From assembly GCA_951640195.1 (NCBI GenBank), contig OX621167.1:1984001-2048000 (forward strand): DNA of 64,000 nucleotides, written 5' to 3'. Source of the DNA: Porpolomopsis calyptriformis. Lineage: Eukaryota; Basidiomycota; Agaricomycetes; Agaricales; Hygrophoraceae. The translations under genes were made by a program, and so were the position numbers. This document shows positions 1-11,464 of this stretch, in pieces. The notes below the pieces were generated by a model. It did not search any database. It worked only from the letters and a program-made list of their open reading frames with translations, and was not told the DNA's origin. Every line of letters starts with the position of its first letter. Within the stretch, counting starts at the first letter, position 1.

Positions 1-1991
1 TGGTATGGTTGGGAAGACTCCGCAGGCCGCAAAGATGGTGCCTGCGTAACCGACACCAGGATCTTTCGCAGGATCAGCCGCATAGAGCATAGAGAATCCG
101 ATGATAGCAAAGGCGCAACAACCCATGACGAATGGTCCGCGTTTTCGTAGTCGATCGGAAAGCAACCCAATCCCGACCGTACACAAGCAGCCAAGGGCAT
201 ACGGGGGAATCGTAAGACTGCAAGAAATGGGCTTTAACTATACCGGAGAGGCCAAGAGAGGAATATTACAGTTGAGCATTTGAAGGAGAAAAACCCAGGT
301 CATTGACGATTGTGGGTAAGAAGAGCGAGATTGCGTAAATAGGCACGGCCGTGCTACCTTTGAAGGTCAGAGCGACGACTTTTGGCAAGGTCTGAAAACC
401 GATGCTCACCCAATGTATATCATAGTCTGCAGCCACGAGAGAGGATCCCTCAATGTTTGCCAGACAAATTTCATCTCAAAATGAGACGGCTCGTCAGCGG
501 TGTCGCGCTTCAAGACCTCGATCAGATGATTCTTGTCTGTATCAGCAAGGAAGGTTGCGGTTCTGGGGTACTAGTATCCTTTCAGTTGGTGAGATCAGTG
601 CGAGAGAAACACACTCACATCCGGTAATTTCCACAATGCCAATAACGCGCACAGGATGGTGGCTGTCGAGAGAATCAACATGATGCTTAAGAACGCACAA
701 TTGAAACGTGAGCCCACCGAGTCCCTCAAGCAAGAACTGTCATAGCAAGTGATAATCGATTAAGCATAGACTTCCACAAAGAGAAGGCGTACAATCCAAG
801 CCCAGCCATGCAAGCCGCCCTTCCTGATCTCAAGAGTATGAATACATATAGTTGTATCAGGATTGCGAATACGGCACTTACCCATCCATCTTCTCGATAG
901 CAAAAGCAAGGAATCCTCCAAACACGCCTGCGTTTCAGGTGGATTAACATCATTTGTAGCGTGCAATGAAGCCTGCGTGCGAACCTGCAATTGTAGCAGC
1001 CGAGAAAAATATGGAAAGCGGCCGGGCTTGGTCGGCCCGTCGATACCATAGTGTGATATAAAACGCGATACCCGGTCCGAGACCAGCTTCGGTCACGCCA
1101 AGGAAGAATCGAGCACTGGTGAAATCGGTTTCTTTCAGCCAGCCGCTTTCGCAACGTTGCTATACGAACATCAGAAGCCCATGGAAGCTTGTCACGAAGG
1201 CCATCGATAACACTGAGATCACAAATTAAGAATTACAATTCTGACAACCAGTAAATAAGACCACTCACTTACAATCCCCCATGCAACCATAAGAGACGAA
1301 ACTAGAATCGCAGTGACATGAAAGCAGGTTTTTAGGCAAATATGATGTACTTACGCCAGATAGATGGCCGAATTATTTTTAACACCACGTTACTGGCATA
1401 CAAGCGTCACAAGTCTGCTTCACAGATAATAAAAGAATCAGCACAGACCACGGAATCTCCAAAATGCTGTACGGGATCTGCAATGTTGCGCTGAGAACAC
1501 AAGAGTGTTTGCAGGTGATGATGAACGCGCACGAAAAATATGGCAGCGCAAAGCTGATATTTCATTCCAGTAAGATGTAGGTCCGTGGACATGCCTGCTA
1601 TCTGCCAACGTCATCACATGTATGTGGATTGAGGCACGAAGAACGGTATCACCACATACCTTTGCATTTCCTGGATTGTCCCAAGGCTTGTATCCAATTT
1701 TGACGTAAAAATGGACATATCAATAACACACCTATGTTGGCACGATCCCTAATTGGCTTCTGGTATGAGTGCTCATTGAAGGAGAAGGCGAAATGGAATA
1801 ACGCACAAAAAGCTGCAGAGGTACAACAGGGTAACGAGGGGAAGGATATGAAGATCGACCCTGCGGCGAACTTTGCTATTCACGGGCATAGCTTGATTAT
1901 TTCCATTACTGACTCTGGGGAGTTCAGGTGAGGGCGAGTAATTGCATGACTTTTCCTCGTCTTGTGAGACCTGAAGAGGTGAGTCGGCCAT
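1..1991 (-). CDS. MFS transporter, allantoate/anion permease (Dal5/Tna1-like) family, 3' end outside window
   Basis: This is a plasma-membrane major facilitator that probably imports a small organic anion such as nicotinate, allantoate or a similar acid; the substrate cannot be read from the sequence. The start at 1991 opens a hydrophilic N-terminus followed by VDLHILPLVTLLYLCSFL, the first helix typical of this family. Further downstream on the minus strand (about 1110-980) the reading gives GLGPGIAFYITLWY and ARPLSIFFSAATIAGS, both family hallmarks. Near 200-1 it gives a loop with SDRLRKRG followed by a helix, as in the second half of MFS proteins. Coding sequence is broken by several short introns, so no single ORF covers it. 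The C-terminus lies beyond base 1. Family assignment is firm; the exact exons are approximate. Confidence 0.8.
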
Positions 1992-2183
1992 CGTGATGGA
2001 CCAAGGTGATTCAAGAAGTCTAAGACAGACGACTTGATGGCTTAAAAAGACACGAGAGGTGGTTCGACGAATTCAGATTATAAGCAATCGGATTGACAGA
2101 ATTCTGGTAGGTAACAGTCGCGGAACTGGATTCTGTGGTGGGGAAGTTTACTTGAAAAGTTTGAGAAAAACCTTTTAGACTGA

Positions 2184-3038
2184 TCAGGAAATATCGGGGA
2201 TCTCGTTCTTCCATCGCACGCCCGCGGATTGAGCGACCTCGATAGCGATTTGCCTGACAGCCTTAACTTGGGCAATACTCGCACCATTTCTGATCGCGCC
2301 TTTCAAGTGCCAGTCAATCTGACGGGGTGTGTCAGAGGCAATCAGCGCCGCAATCATCGCAAAAGAAGTTTCGCTGGCAGAGAGCGCTCCCAAGAACGAA
2401 TAGACATATCCATACGCGAAAGTTATGGAAAAATTCGCTGCGATAGACAGCCGTAAGAAGCGGATAGTAGATAAAGGAAGCAGAAGGTAAACCTAAATCC
2501 GGATAGATTTCGGTTAATAGGCCCAGGACACTTTCTGAGTTCTCCCCATATGTTTGCGAGAAGTGTTCATGTCCCGTACGTGTGAGGGCCTCGGTGGTGA
2601 GTGTGATGTCGCTGGGAGTGATGAGAGAGGTAAGGTCTTTGGAAGATAGAGAAGCTACCGTAGTGGCTTGTCCTCTCGTAAAGCTTCAGGAATCGTGTTA
2701 TGAAGTGCGGAAAGAGCGTTGATTGCCTGAAGAAGTGGAAGCGGATAAGCGTTAGACTTGGTTCAGCACTAAGAGGCAGCGACTTTTGGATATCCAGACA
2801 GCAATCCGGACTTGAAGAGCGCATCTTGGACCTTCCGCACAACCGACAATGCGTCAGCGTGATTTGAGGGCGGCGCCAGCTGCAAATCGTCCACCGCAAA
2901 CTGAAACACGGCGGGGACCGCCTCTGGAAGATTGCTGGCGCTGAACGCCACGGCTGCCACGAAGTACCATGGGTTTTGCAGAGGTGAGGATGTCGGATAG
3001 AGTGACTTCAAGTGAGCTAACAACTCTGGTGTGGCCAT
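2184..3038 (-). CDS. Carboxymuconolactone decarboxylase / AhpD-like protein
   Basis: The protein starts at 3038 with MATPELLAHLKSLYP and ends at 2184. The first exon is an all-helical N-terminal segment (3038 to about 2775). The last exon carries the recognisable core: YAYSFLGALSASETSFAMIAALIASDTPRQ followed by WHLKGAIRNGAS and VRQIAIEVAQ, the helical signature of the AhpD-like fold. Two or three introns of 50-75 nt lie between 2770 and 2400. I see no CxxC peroxidase motif, so an alkylhydroperoxidase activity is not supported; related fungal proteins are usually annotated only by fold. It may be mitochondrial or peroxisomal, but no targeting signal is obvious. It is transcribed in the same direction as the MFS gene downstream. 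Confidence 0.75.
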
Positions 3039-3455
3039 ACGGCGATGGTGAAGTTTCGCACTTCAAATACCAATCGTCTTTCCGGACACTGCCTTTATAG
3101 AGTGAGTGTGATAGTTGTCCTTGCAACCCCTGATTCAGAAGCGTTGCCGGGCCCTGGTATGGCACTTCACATTTGCATTCATGGCACGCTCTTGGGCGCC
3201 CGTTCCGTCCAGTTCCAAACAAGATGATCTATCAAAGTACATTGGTATGTGTTACGTAGGTGCTGCGAAACGAGGCCTGATCGCATATTCCAGATGATCA
3301 TTTTGAGGATTCGGTGCGCGGCAAGCACACGCGTTTCAACCCTTAGTCCCCTGAGCAATGATCATCTGATCTGCGGGTGCCCAGCCTTTCCCCCTAATTC
3401 CTATAATTGACTTATTTATACTAGGCGACATTGATGTCATCGTTCCTATAAAATC

Positions 3456-4760
3456 ATGATGATATTGTGCCCGCTTGATGATCACCTCCCTCTGCTCGTC
3501 ATGCTGGACATCCACAATCCTTTGGTACAGCTTAAGAGTGAGTTGTATAACACGGGCGCTTCACCCTACTTTCTCAGTCGTCTAACACAGTCACATCCGC
3601 GACATGCTCTTCGGTGGCCATCGGAACTACCGTCTACCGACTCTATGTCCGTCGCGGACGGTATTGGTATGATGATGCCTTTGCATTTGTTTCACTCGTC
3701 GTGCTGTTACTCCAAGTATGCGCCGTCTTCATGCACGTTCCCAATCCATGTGTGTTCTCTCGCTTCCTCTCGCTTTGTTGAACTCATTTCTTTCAGCCGA
3801 ACTACCCCAATTAACGAGGGTCGCTGCTTATTACCTTATCGCTGTCACGTTCTACACCATGATCTGGTAACACACAAACCTGGACGCTGATTGCCTCATG
3901 CTCACCCTTTTGTTGCAGGTCTGCTCGGTTGTCCATTCTCTTCTCCGTGATCCGTATCGACCCGAGTCCAGAGCGTCGGAGACGTCTGATCTACGTCGCA
4001 GTCCTCTTCATGCTTGTATGGGTCATCCTGATGGCACAGCTCTTCTGGATTTGCGAACCCGAACCGGGATGGCGGAATCAGGCAAGTCCACAATGTCGGC
4101 TCAACAAGCAGGTTGCCATCTGTCAAGTTGTTTGTTCGTACCTTCCTTCTCTAAGCAATCGCCCGATCGACGTCTTCTCACCCTGTCTGTATAGCGGACG
4201 TCATCTCTGACTCGATCTTGATCGTTGCTCCACTGAGACTTCTGAGAGGCATATCAGACCCAGTCCTTCGTCGTCGTCTCATTGTCATTTTTTCAACTTG
4301 CATCGTCACGACCATCGTCTCACTCGTCCATGCTGCATACATCATTACTAATGGCGGACCTAAAGTCCTCATTGCTGCCTTGGTAGAGGTAAGCATGCCG
4401 ACCTTTTAGAAATACACACAGTGGCCGATACCTACCCCTTCATAGGATTGTTCATCACTCATCGTATGCAACCTTCCCGTGGTCGTCGCGGCCTCTATCG
4501 ATCTCCGCGATCACACTGGAACGGGGGAAGTCAAGAATAGCGGTTTCCTTTCCTCCTACATGAGATTCACGAGCCTGATGTCGGCAGAAAAGGCGGCACA
4601 CGCGAGGACACGGGTCACTACTCTTAATCTGAATGGCCTTGAGGCTTCAAGGCTGCCCAAGTCTGAGGTGTCATTTGCGACGGAGGTTGTCGAGAGCCCG
4701 TCATCGGTGGAAAAGCCTTCCCCAGTGGTCGATCGCGGTCGACCAGATGCCGCTGTTTGA
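3456..4760 (+). CDS. Seven-helix integral membrane protein (PTH11/rhodopsin-like fungal family)
   Basis: Joining exons at canonical introns gives a continuous polytopic protein. The start at 3456 leads to LDIHNPLVQLK, then across an intron (about 3538-3590) to ITSATCSSVAIGTTVYRLYVRRGRYWYDDA and the helix FVSLVVLLLQVCAVFMHV. Introns follow near 3752-3797 and 3867-3919. Later helices are AAYYLIAVTFYTMIW, LIYVAVLFMLVWVILMAQLFW, a segment with CEPEP and CQVV, DSILIVAPLRLL, and a helix with TTIVSLVHAAYI. The protein ends in a hydrophilic Ser/Glu-rich cytoplasmic tail (4550-4760). The alternation of helices with a WYDDAFA-type motif is common in Agaricomycete membrane proteins resembling PTH11 receptors. 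Ligand and function are unknown. The start could also be the internal Met at 3501. Confidence 0.7.
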
Positions 4761-5247
4761 GGCATATAAAGTATACTCGAGAGGCGATTCATACCCTTTT
4801 TATTGTGTAACAGGTTATAAAGTTTTGTTAGAGTGTACCCTTATAACATCCTGGCATTTGTATTTTTCCTCGGGTCTATTTCTCTATTGACTGTAGCCTT
4901 TTTATTTAAACGATATCAGGATGTACCGATGGTTGATCTAAATTAAAGGGTGCAAACGGCTTTCCGGTATAGCCTTTCAGGGGTACACATTGTCGCTCGG
5001 AGAAACATCCGTTGACTCATCAAAGGGGCTGGCGACACTCTCGCAGAAACACGAGGAATCTGCATTACGCTTATACCGGTTCGATCGAAGCGGTGAGGCT
5101 AGGCCGAATGTCATACACCCATGTGAGTATGAGTATTTGATGATGGTATCCTTAGCTATGCAAGTAGAACCCATGTGCATACGTGTATTGGCGATTAGTC
5201 CATTCCCAAGCGGTTATCTGTTTATATTACCTTTTGCGCAGCGCTTC
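4761..5247. other. Intergenic, no gene seen
   Basis: The stretch lies between the end of the plus-strand membrane protein and the end of the minus-strand Kre9-like gene, so it is a convergent 3' region. Short open frames here overlap the C-terminus of the Kre9-like gene on the other strand or have no coding character. Confidence 0.5.
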
Positions 5248-6104
5248 TTAAAGGAACACCGCGAAAACCACTCCGAGTATGGCGGTGCTATGCCACACTC
5301 GAGTGTCAACAACCAATCCGCCCAATGCTCCATTGGCAGAATTTGCACCGGCGGTGGCCGTAGAGGACGCCTGAGGGGTGCTTCCAGGGGTAGAAGGAAT
5401 GTTGCTGGAGCTGCTCGCAAAGCTGGTTGTAATCAGCGGCGGTGGGGGTGCGGTTGAAAATACAATCGCGGAAGTAGAGGAACTAGTGGCCGGAACGGTG
5501 GCGTTAGATATGGTTGCGTTTCCGATTAAATAAGGGGGCGGAGCTACAGCGGCTGAGGGATTGACGAGTGCGCCAACACCCCAGGGTATGGGCTGGCCGT
5601 TCGGTTGAGTGTTCTGAGCGGGCGGGACGGTATTGCCGTTCGCGTCAGCAATGGCGAAGCGACCAGTCCAGAACCTGTTTGGGCTATTTGGGCTGCTAAA
5701 CTGGTAGAAATAGATCGGCGAGTTTGGGGTTACCTACAAGAACGTGGTTTAACTCTTATGTCACACATAGACAAATATATGAGGCAAACGCACGGAAGGA
5801 CAGGGATAGTCGAAGGTACTAGTAGCAGTGCCATCGAGAGAAGTCACGGCTTCGGAAATAAGGTGAACCTAAGGAGGATGCACTCATATACAGCCCACGT
5901 ACTGGTCAGATGAACCATGTTAAGGTTGTCTCCGGTCATGAGCTCAATGAATGTCGTCTTCCAGGCTCCAGAGGTATCAGGAGTCCATGCAATATGGCAA
6001 GTAGATCCCTGGTTAAAGAGGTCACCAGGCGCTGGCGCGACCGGGCTCACGTCGGCACGAGCGAGAGAGGCAAGTAGGGCTGACACGGTGAGGAGGGCAA
6101 ACAT
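5248..6104 (-). CDS. Kre9/Knh1-like N-terminal domain, Ser/Thr-rich GPI-anchored secreted protein
   Basis: The start at 6104 gives a secretion signal (MFALLTVSALLASLARA) followed directly by the Kre9/Knh1-type beta-sandwich: SPVAPAPGDLFNQGSTCHIAWTPD and IELMTGDNLNMVHLT. After introns in the 5850-5700 region, the minus strand reads FSSPNSPNRFWTGRFAIAD, the end of that domain. A Ser/Thr/Ala/Pro-rich stalk with PPPYLIGNATISN follows. The C-terminus is ANGALGGL, a short spacer and a hydrophobic end (TAILGVVFAVFL), as expected of a GPI-anchor signal. The family is linked to fungal cell-wall assembly (beta-1,6-glucan in yeast), although many mushroom paralogues have no tested role. The domain order and both terminal signals are clear; the intron positions are approximate. 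Confidence 0.85.
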
Positions 6105-6674
6105 CACGAAAATTTAGAATAAAATACTGGAAGAAAAAAAAAAAACACGTTCAGCAACCAAGGGAAGAGAGTGGCAGAAAAAACGCACTTAAATTCAACG
6201 AAGGAGGTCTTCAAACGAGCGGCTGGGTGGGGTTGGTAAAAATTACTGAAAAAGTAACTTGATGCTGTGACCATACGCCGTGACATGATGTGTAAACAGC
6301 GCCCATTGCCCCTGGCTACGTTCCTGACCGCGCTACAGATGCGGTGTAATCCCCAGGGTACTATGTTCAAGAGACTCTGCGGCGGGTAGCGTTTTACACT
6401 CGAGAAAAGTTCAATTTGCCACGAAGAAAACTCGGAATTCTCCTTCGGTTACATATATCAAATGTGAAGTTTCTCAAATTTGTGCTACCGTGAACGAAGG
6501 ACATGCAGAAATGGATACTCAATCGAGAGTTTCGGAGGATACTGTCGAAATCAATCGGCAGAATGAAAATTGTTTGAAAAAGAAAGAAAAATTGCAGGTT
6601 CGTCCCAGACCAACCTCCTCCTACGAACCAACTCGAACCACACCCGCCCCAGGTGACGGAGCAACACTAACCAC
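6105..6674. other. Intergenic
   Basis: This contains the upstream region of the Kre9-like gene (A-rich near 6135-6145) and the 3' flank of the first array copy. No convincing coding sequence is present. The part from about 6590 is homologous to the sequences at about 9600 and 12520, which are the flanks of the later array copies. Confidence 0.5.
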
Positions 6675-8050
6675 CTAGCTTCCTTTCTCCTCTGCAATTG
6701 GAGGTGGCGCATAAGTAGACCCTCGAGCACTCGTCTCTTCCTTGTACGGAGGTGCCGGATCCTCGGAGAGTCCCAAAGACGAATGACTTTGCGTCGCAGG
6801 GACTACCTGGAAGATCGGAGCATTCTGGTCTGAAAGTCCTGCACTATTTATACTGTTAAGTGCTGCAACAATCGACGGTGGAACTGTCAACGGATGTCCG
6901 TTAGAGGAATGGGCGTTGAGGTATGCTATGGTTGTGTACAGCTCTCCCATTAGATCGTTGAATGCCGCAGGGTCGGCGACGGAGGGGGGCGGAGGACTTT
7001 GTATAGACGGCGAAACGAGAGCCTCGCCAGGGTCGGCAATCTGTTGCTGCTGCTCGCTATCAGAAACAGCAGCATCAGTCGGCTTTGGCTCCATCACACT
7101 TAGGGGACGTTGTTTTTCGTCCTGGCTAACCGGATCAACTGGCACTTCGACCGAAGTGCCATCCAGAGGCACGAATGCTGTCGGTTTAAATTTCACCGCC
7201 TTCCGCTGGTTCCTTCGACGCTGCGTTATAAATAATCAAAGTGAGTCGCGCGTAAGATTTTCAAGGCGGTTGATTTCACATACGATAAAAAAGAGAATAA
7301 CCCAGATGAGACTAGCCAGACCAACAAGGGTAACAGCGACACCAGTTAAAATGTAACCATTGTTCAAGTTGGACACGCGAGCAAGGGGAGAAGGCGTTCC
7401 ACTCAAGGTGGAAACCGGTACCTGGGTCTCCGAAGAGCTAACGGTCTGTGCGGAGGTCTCGATTGGCTGTTTGAGTGACAAGTCACCAAAAGGCAGAGAA
7501 AAACCCACCAAAGATGGCGGTGGTCTTGATGGCGGCGGCGTTGATGGCGGCGGCGTTGGTGATAACAGCGTTGATGATCCTGAGCCGGTAACAAAAGTGG
7601 TAAACGCGGGAAGAGAAGTGAGTGGCACCCCATCGGAAATCGTATTTGCCGCCGTTATACTCAGAACAGATCCAGTACTCGCAACGGTCGCTGAATTGGC
7701 GCACAGCGCAACATGAATGAAAGCGGCGGGAACCAAGGCCGGGCATACTTACGTGATATGGTTATTACGAAGGATTTTACGGTGACACTTGGGTGCTCTC
7801 TAAAAGATCCACCGCCGAATATCTCTGTGGGGGACGAATTTCCCCCTCCGCCAAAGTGGGCTTCCGTGTGTCCACCCTCGATAATAAGGGGAGGTGGAGG
7901 CGGGGGTGGAGGTGGTGGTGGTGGTGGTGGAGGAGGAGGAGGAGGAGGAGGAAACTGGTTCGGCTCTGGGCTTTGCAGGGGGGTTGACCGGTGAAATGTC
8001 AGGATATGGGCCGGTTGGCGCACTTGGCGAGGCCCGAATATGATATACAT
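6675..8050 (-). CDS. Array copy 1: single-pass membrane protein with Pro/Ser/Thr-rich ectodomain and long cytoplasmic tail
   Basis: I do not recognise a named family, but the architecture is clear. From the minus strand: an N-terminal part beginning at the Met at 8050 with a tract of more than 20 prolines (7880-7955); an intron with donor GTAAGT near 7754; and a Ser/Thr/Pro-rich segment. A second intron (donor GTGGGT) follows, then one transmembrane helix (VTLVGLASLIWVILFF) ending at a GTATGT donor near 7284. The last exon starts with basic RRRNQR and carries a 170-residue tail from KFKPTAF through DPAAFNDLMGELYTTIAYLN and LTVPPSIVAALNSIN to SEDPAPPY. Positive charge after the helix indicates an outside-to-inside orientation. 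The start is uncertain: paralogues keep an ATG about 55 nt further upstream in another frame. Confidence 0.65.
7880..7957 (-). repeat. Poly-proline codon tract (CCT/CCA/CCG repeats)
   Basis: This impure trinucleotide run (GGT/GGA/GGC on the plus strand) encodes proline in array copy 1. In the neighbouring minus-strand frame the same DNA encodes serine and threonine. The plus-strand glycine-rich reading has no other support. Confidence 0.8.
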
Positions 8051-8527
8051 CGTTCAGGACTGGAGAAAGAGAACGTGGGGGTAGCAGACTATGGACGGGT
8101 CAGACGCGCCAGGAGGTCACAATAACCATCAAGGACCTTCGAAACGAATGGACGATGGCACCTCGGCGTGCAGATTACTAGTCACGCATGTAGCGTGGGG
8201 GACGATCGATGATCAGCTTCCTTTTCCCAATTGTGGGTATGATTTCTCAACTCCCAGGAAAGGTAAAACGGTAGCTGAATGTCTTTGACGAATAAGTTCC
8301 CTCATGAATTAAATAACTACAGATGGACAAGTGGGCCTTTAGGGATTTCAGAGACCTGTTTAAACCAATCGGCAAATTGAAAGTGTGGGGAAAAGAATAG
8401 AGGATTTGATCAAGACACAGCTTCACGCGCAAGACACCCTATTCCTACGGATCAGTCCGGACACCACTCACTCTATTGCTCCCTTCCGGTTCCTGACCTT
8501 CATCAGGCGCAAGGATCGCGAACAGAG

Positions 8528-9510
8528 GTGAGCGATTATCTACACTTATCCACTCTATATGGAGGTACCGGGTCTCCAGCCAACCTCAAAGAATGTGCAT
8601 CATGTATGCCATCGTTGCGTAGAGTTCTCCTACAGGATCCCTTGACCTCTGTGAGCCGACAACGGTGGGGGGGGTTTTCAACAGATGACGAATGGAGAAC
8701 TCGGCAGGATGGTCTGTGTGGGCAATGGGGTGATTCATATGGGCCATCCGCTGCTCTGCTGGATACTGGAAGCAGCAGGATCAGTCTGTTTTTCCTCGAC
8801 CGCACTAGGGTAATGTTGCTTGCGACCCAGGTCGATGGAATCAACAGGTGCTTGGGTTGGTCTGTCGACATAAATTTCATTTCCTTCGCTGCTTCCTCCT
8901 CCGCTGTATCTACGTATTCAATGTGTGAATCGTCCGCAAGACTTTCACCGCACGTACAATAAAGAAGATGGCGGTGTGGCTGCAACACTGCCTATGATGA
9001 TACAATCATTGAGGGAGGCGTTCCACTGGGGGTCTTCGGGTCGTTCAAGAACTTGCAGACTCTGCATTGGTTGTTTTGAATGAATGGTGAGTTGGGGGGG
9101 AAAATGAAAATTTACTGGAGAAGGTCTTGAGCTGCTACTAGGAGCAAACGGAGATGGGGTGATAAGATTGGGGACACTAGACAGAATCATAGTTGTCCAA
9201 ACCGTCAATGTGCTCAGGATGGACGCTGTTTTTGCATACAATATGAATAATGGCCGTGAGGACGAGAGTAATGCATACTTACGGAATATAGTTTCTTTGT
9301 GAGAACACTGACACCTGTTGGAATGCCTCTGGCCGAGACCCTGGGCTGGACAATGATAGTTGTGTCCGGGGCGGTCTGCTGTTCAATGGGGAAGACACCT
9401 CCGCGAGATCTATAGCAAGAAGCTACTCGGCGGCGACTGTGTATAATGCACATCGTCCTGGGCTAGCTCTGGAGAATGTTGAGGTACAAGAGTATCTGTT
9501 GAAAAGTGTT
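8528..9510 (-). pseudogene. Array copy 2, decayed
   Basis: This is homologous to the intact copies but broken. The 9490-9425 segment still reads LVPQHSPELAQDDVHYTQ, although its start ATG has become another codon. The ectodomain part (TAPDTTIIVQPRVSARGIPTG) and the next exon (ASILSTLTVWTTM onward) can be read. The membrane segment is mostly lost: only CIIIGSVAAT remains. The tail needs several frame changes: KEMKFMST is in one frame, while the LVGELYATMAYM and GDPVPPY parts are in others, with stops between. It forms the second half of the first ~3 kb unit of the array. Its closest relatives are copies 4 and 6. Confidence 0.65.
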
Positions 9511-9678
9511 AGAATCAAGGTACTTCGAGACGAACAGATGGATATCAGCACGTTTGTAGCAAGAACACATCGGTGCGGTTTGTTTTTTCTTATTTGGAAT
9601 ACAGGTCAACCTCGCTTATCCAAGACAACCCTCCTGCGAAACAACTCAAACCCAGGCTACGGAGCAAGACTAAACAAT

Positions 9679-11017
9679 CTAGCATCTCTCCTGATCCTCT
9701 GCAATTGGAGGTGGCGAATAAGTAGACCCTCGAGCGCTCGTCTCTTCCTTGTACGGAGGTGCCGGGTCCTCGGAGAGGCTCGATGTCGCATGACTTTGCG
9801 TCGCCGGTGCTACCTGGGAGATCGGGGCATTCTGGTCTGAATGTCCTACACTATTTATACTGTTAAGTGCTGCAACAATCGATGGTGGAACTGTCAACGG
9901 ATGTCCATTAGAGGAATGGGCGTTGAGGTGTGCTATTGTTGTGAACAGATCTCCCATCAGATTGTTCAGTGCCGCAGGATCGACAACGGAGGAGACCGGA
10001 GGAGGATTTTGTACAGACGAGGAAACGAGAGCCTTGCCAGGGTTGGCAATCTGCCGCTGTTGGCTATCAGAAACAGCGGCATTTGGCTCGACCACACTTA
10101 GGGGACGTTGTCTTTCGTCCTGGCTAACCAGATCAACTGGCGCCTCGGTCGAAGTGCTACCCAGAGACATGAATGCTGTCGGTTTAAATTTCATTTCCTC
10201 GGCCGCCTTCCGCCGGTTCCTTCGACGCTGCGTTAAAAATAATAAAAGTGAGTCTCGCGTAAGATTTTCAAGGCGGTTGATTTCACGTACGGTAAAAAAG
10301 ATAATAACCCAGATGAGACTAGCCAGAGCAACAAGGGTAACAGCGACACCAACTGCGATGTAACCATTGTTCGAGTTGGACGTGCCAGCGAAGGAGGAAG
10401 GTTCACCAAAGGTGGAAACTGGTACCCGGGCTGTCGAAGTGCTGGTGGGCTGATAAAAGGTCTCGATTGGCCGTTTGAGTCACAAGTCATTAAAAAACCC
10501 ACCAGATTTCGTGTCGCTCCTAATGGCGGCATTGATGCGGTAACAAAAACGGTAATCACCCCATTGGAAATCGTAAACGGGGAAGGAACAGGAGTGTGTG
10601 TCCCCCCACTTGAAATCGGAAACGTGGGAGGAAAAGAGAGTGTCTCCCCATTGGAAGTCGGAAACGCGAGAGGAGAAGAGAGTGTCCCCCCATTGGAAAT
10701 CGGAAACGCGAGAGGAGAGAGTGTCTCCCCATTGGAAATCGTATTTCCCCTTATGCCCAGAACGGATGCAGTTCTCGCAGTACTCACAGCGGTCGCTGAA
10801 TCGGCGCACAGCACAATATGAATGAAAGCAGCGGGAACCAAGGCCGGACGTACTTACGCAATCCGTTTATTGCGAAGGAATTTAAGGTGACAATTGGGTG
10901 CTCTCTAAATGTGGATGAACTTGCCCCTCCGCCAGGGTGGGCTTCCGGGATTGGCGAGGGGATTGGCAGGATTGGGGCCGGGTGTCGCACTTGGCGAGGC
11001 CCGAATATGATGTACAT
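9679..11017 (-). CDS. Array copy 3: single-pass membrane protein
   Basis: The organisation matches copy 1 and sequence similarity is very high. The N-terminal exon begins at 11017 (MYIIFGPRQVRHPAP) but lacks the poly-proline tract. The ectodomain exon carries a repeated ISNGGTLSSPLAFP-type motif. The membrane helix exon reads NNGYIAVGVAVTLVALASLIWVIIFF, and an intron starts at a GTACGT donor. The tail exon opens with RRRNRRKAAEEMKFKPTAF, contains VVDPAALNNLMGDLFTTIAHLN and ends SEDPAPPYKEE then SPPPIAEDQERC. Reading the helix requires a frame different from the long ORF over 10233-10841; splicing between them restores one frame only if the intron near 10505-10455 is used. The gene is probably intact, with approximate splice sites. 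Confidence 0.6.
10560..10745 (-). repeat. Minisatellite inside the ectodomain of array copy 3
   Basis: About four imperfect units of roughly 45-54 bases (plus strand: ccattggaaatcggaaacg...) are repeated in tandem and encode SNGGTLS..FP-type peptide repeats. Copies 1 and 5 have only one such unit, so the repeat expanded in this copy. Confidence 0.7.
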
Positions 11018-11464
11018 CGTCCAGGACTGAAAGAAGAGAATGGGGGGTAGCAGAGTATGGACGGGCCAGCTGCGCCCGCAGGTTACAATAACCATCAAGG
11101 ACCTTCGAAACGAATGGATGATTGCACCTCAGCGTTCGTACACGCTGATTAGTATTCCTCTTCCCAATTGTGGGTATGTTTTCTCAACTCTCAGGAAAGG
11201 TAAAATGTCATTGACCAATAAGCTCCCTCATGAATTAAATAAATACAGATGGACAAGCATTTAATAATTTCAGAAATTAATCGGGAAATGAAAGTGTGGG
11301 GAAAAGAATACAGGATTTGATTGAGACGTAGCTTTACACGCAGGATCTGATCGAGACATGGCTTTACAACCTATTCCTACGGATCAGTCCGAACACCGCT
11401 CGCTCCAAGCGATAGAGGAACAGCCTCCTCTTTTGCTCCCTTTCCGGTCCCTGGCCTTCATCAG

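Noticed and set aside
6760..6775. PPxY ubiquitin-ligase (WW-domain) docking motif in the tail of the array proteins
   Set aside because: The conserved sequence is APPY, where the first position should be Pro or Leu, so it is only motif-like.
7713..7994. Open frames on the plus strand rich in glycine, tryptophan or arginine
   Set aside because: They are the reverse reading of the poly-proline tract of array copy 1 and have no homology support. The same applies to the glycine-rich plus frame at 22308-22568.
7661..8050. VPAAFIH-type hydrophobic start near 7736 (also 10841 and 13634) as a signal peptide and gene start
   Set aside because: These residues fall inside a predicted intron (GTAAGT donor, ...TTCAG acceptor) that is conserved in all copies.
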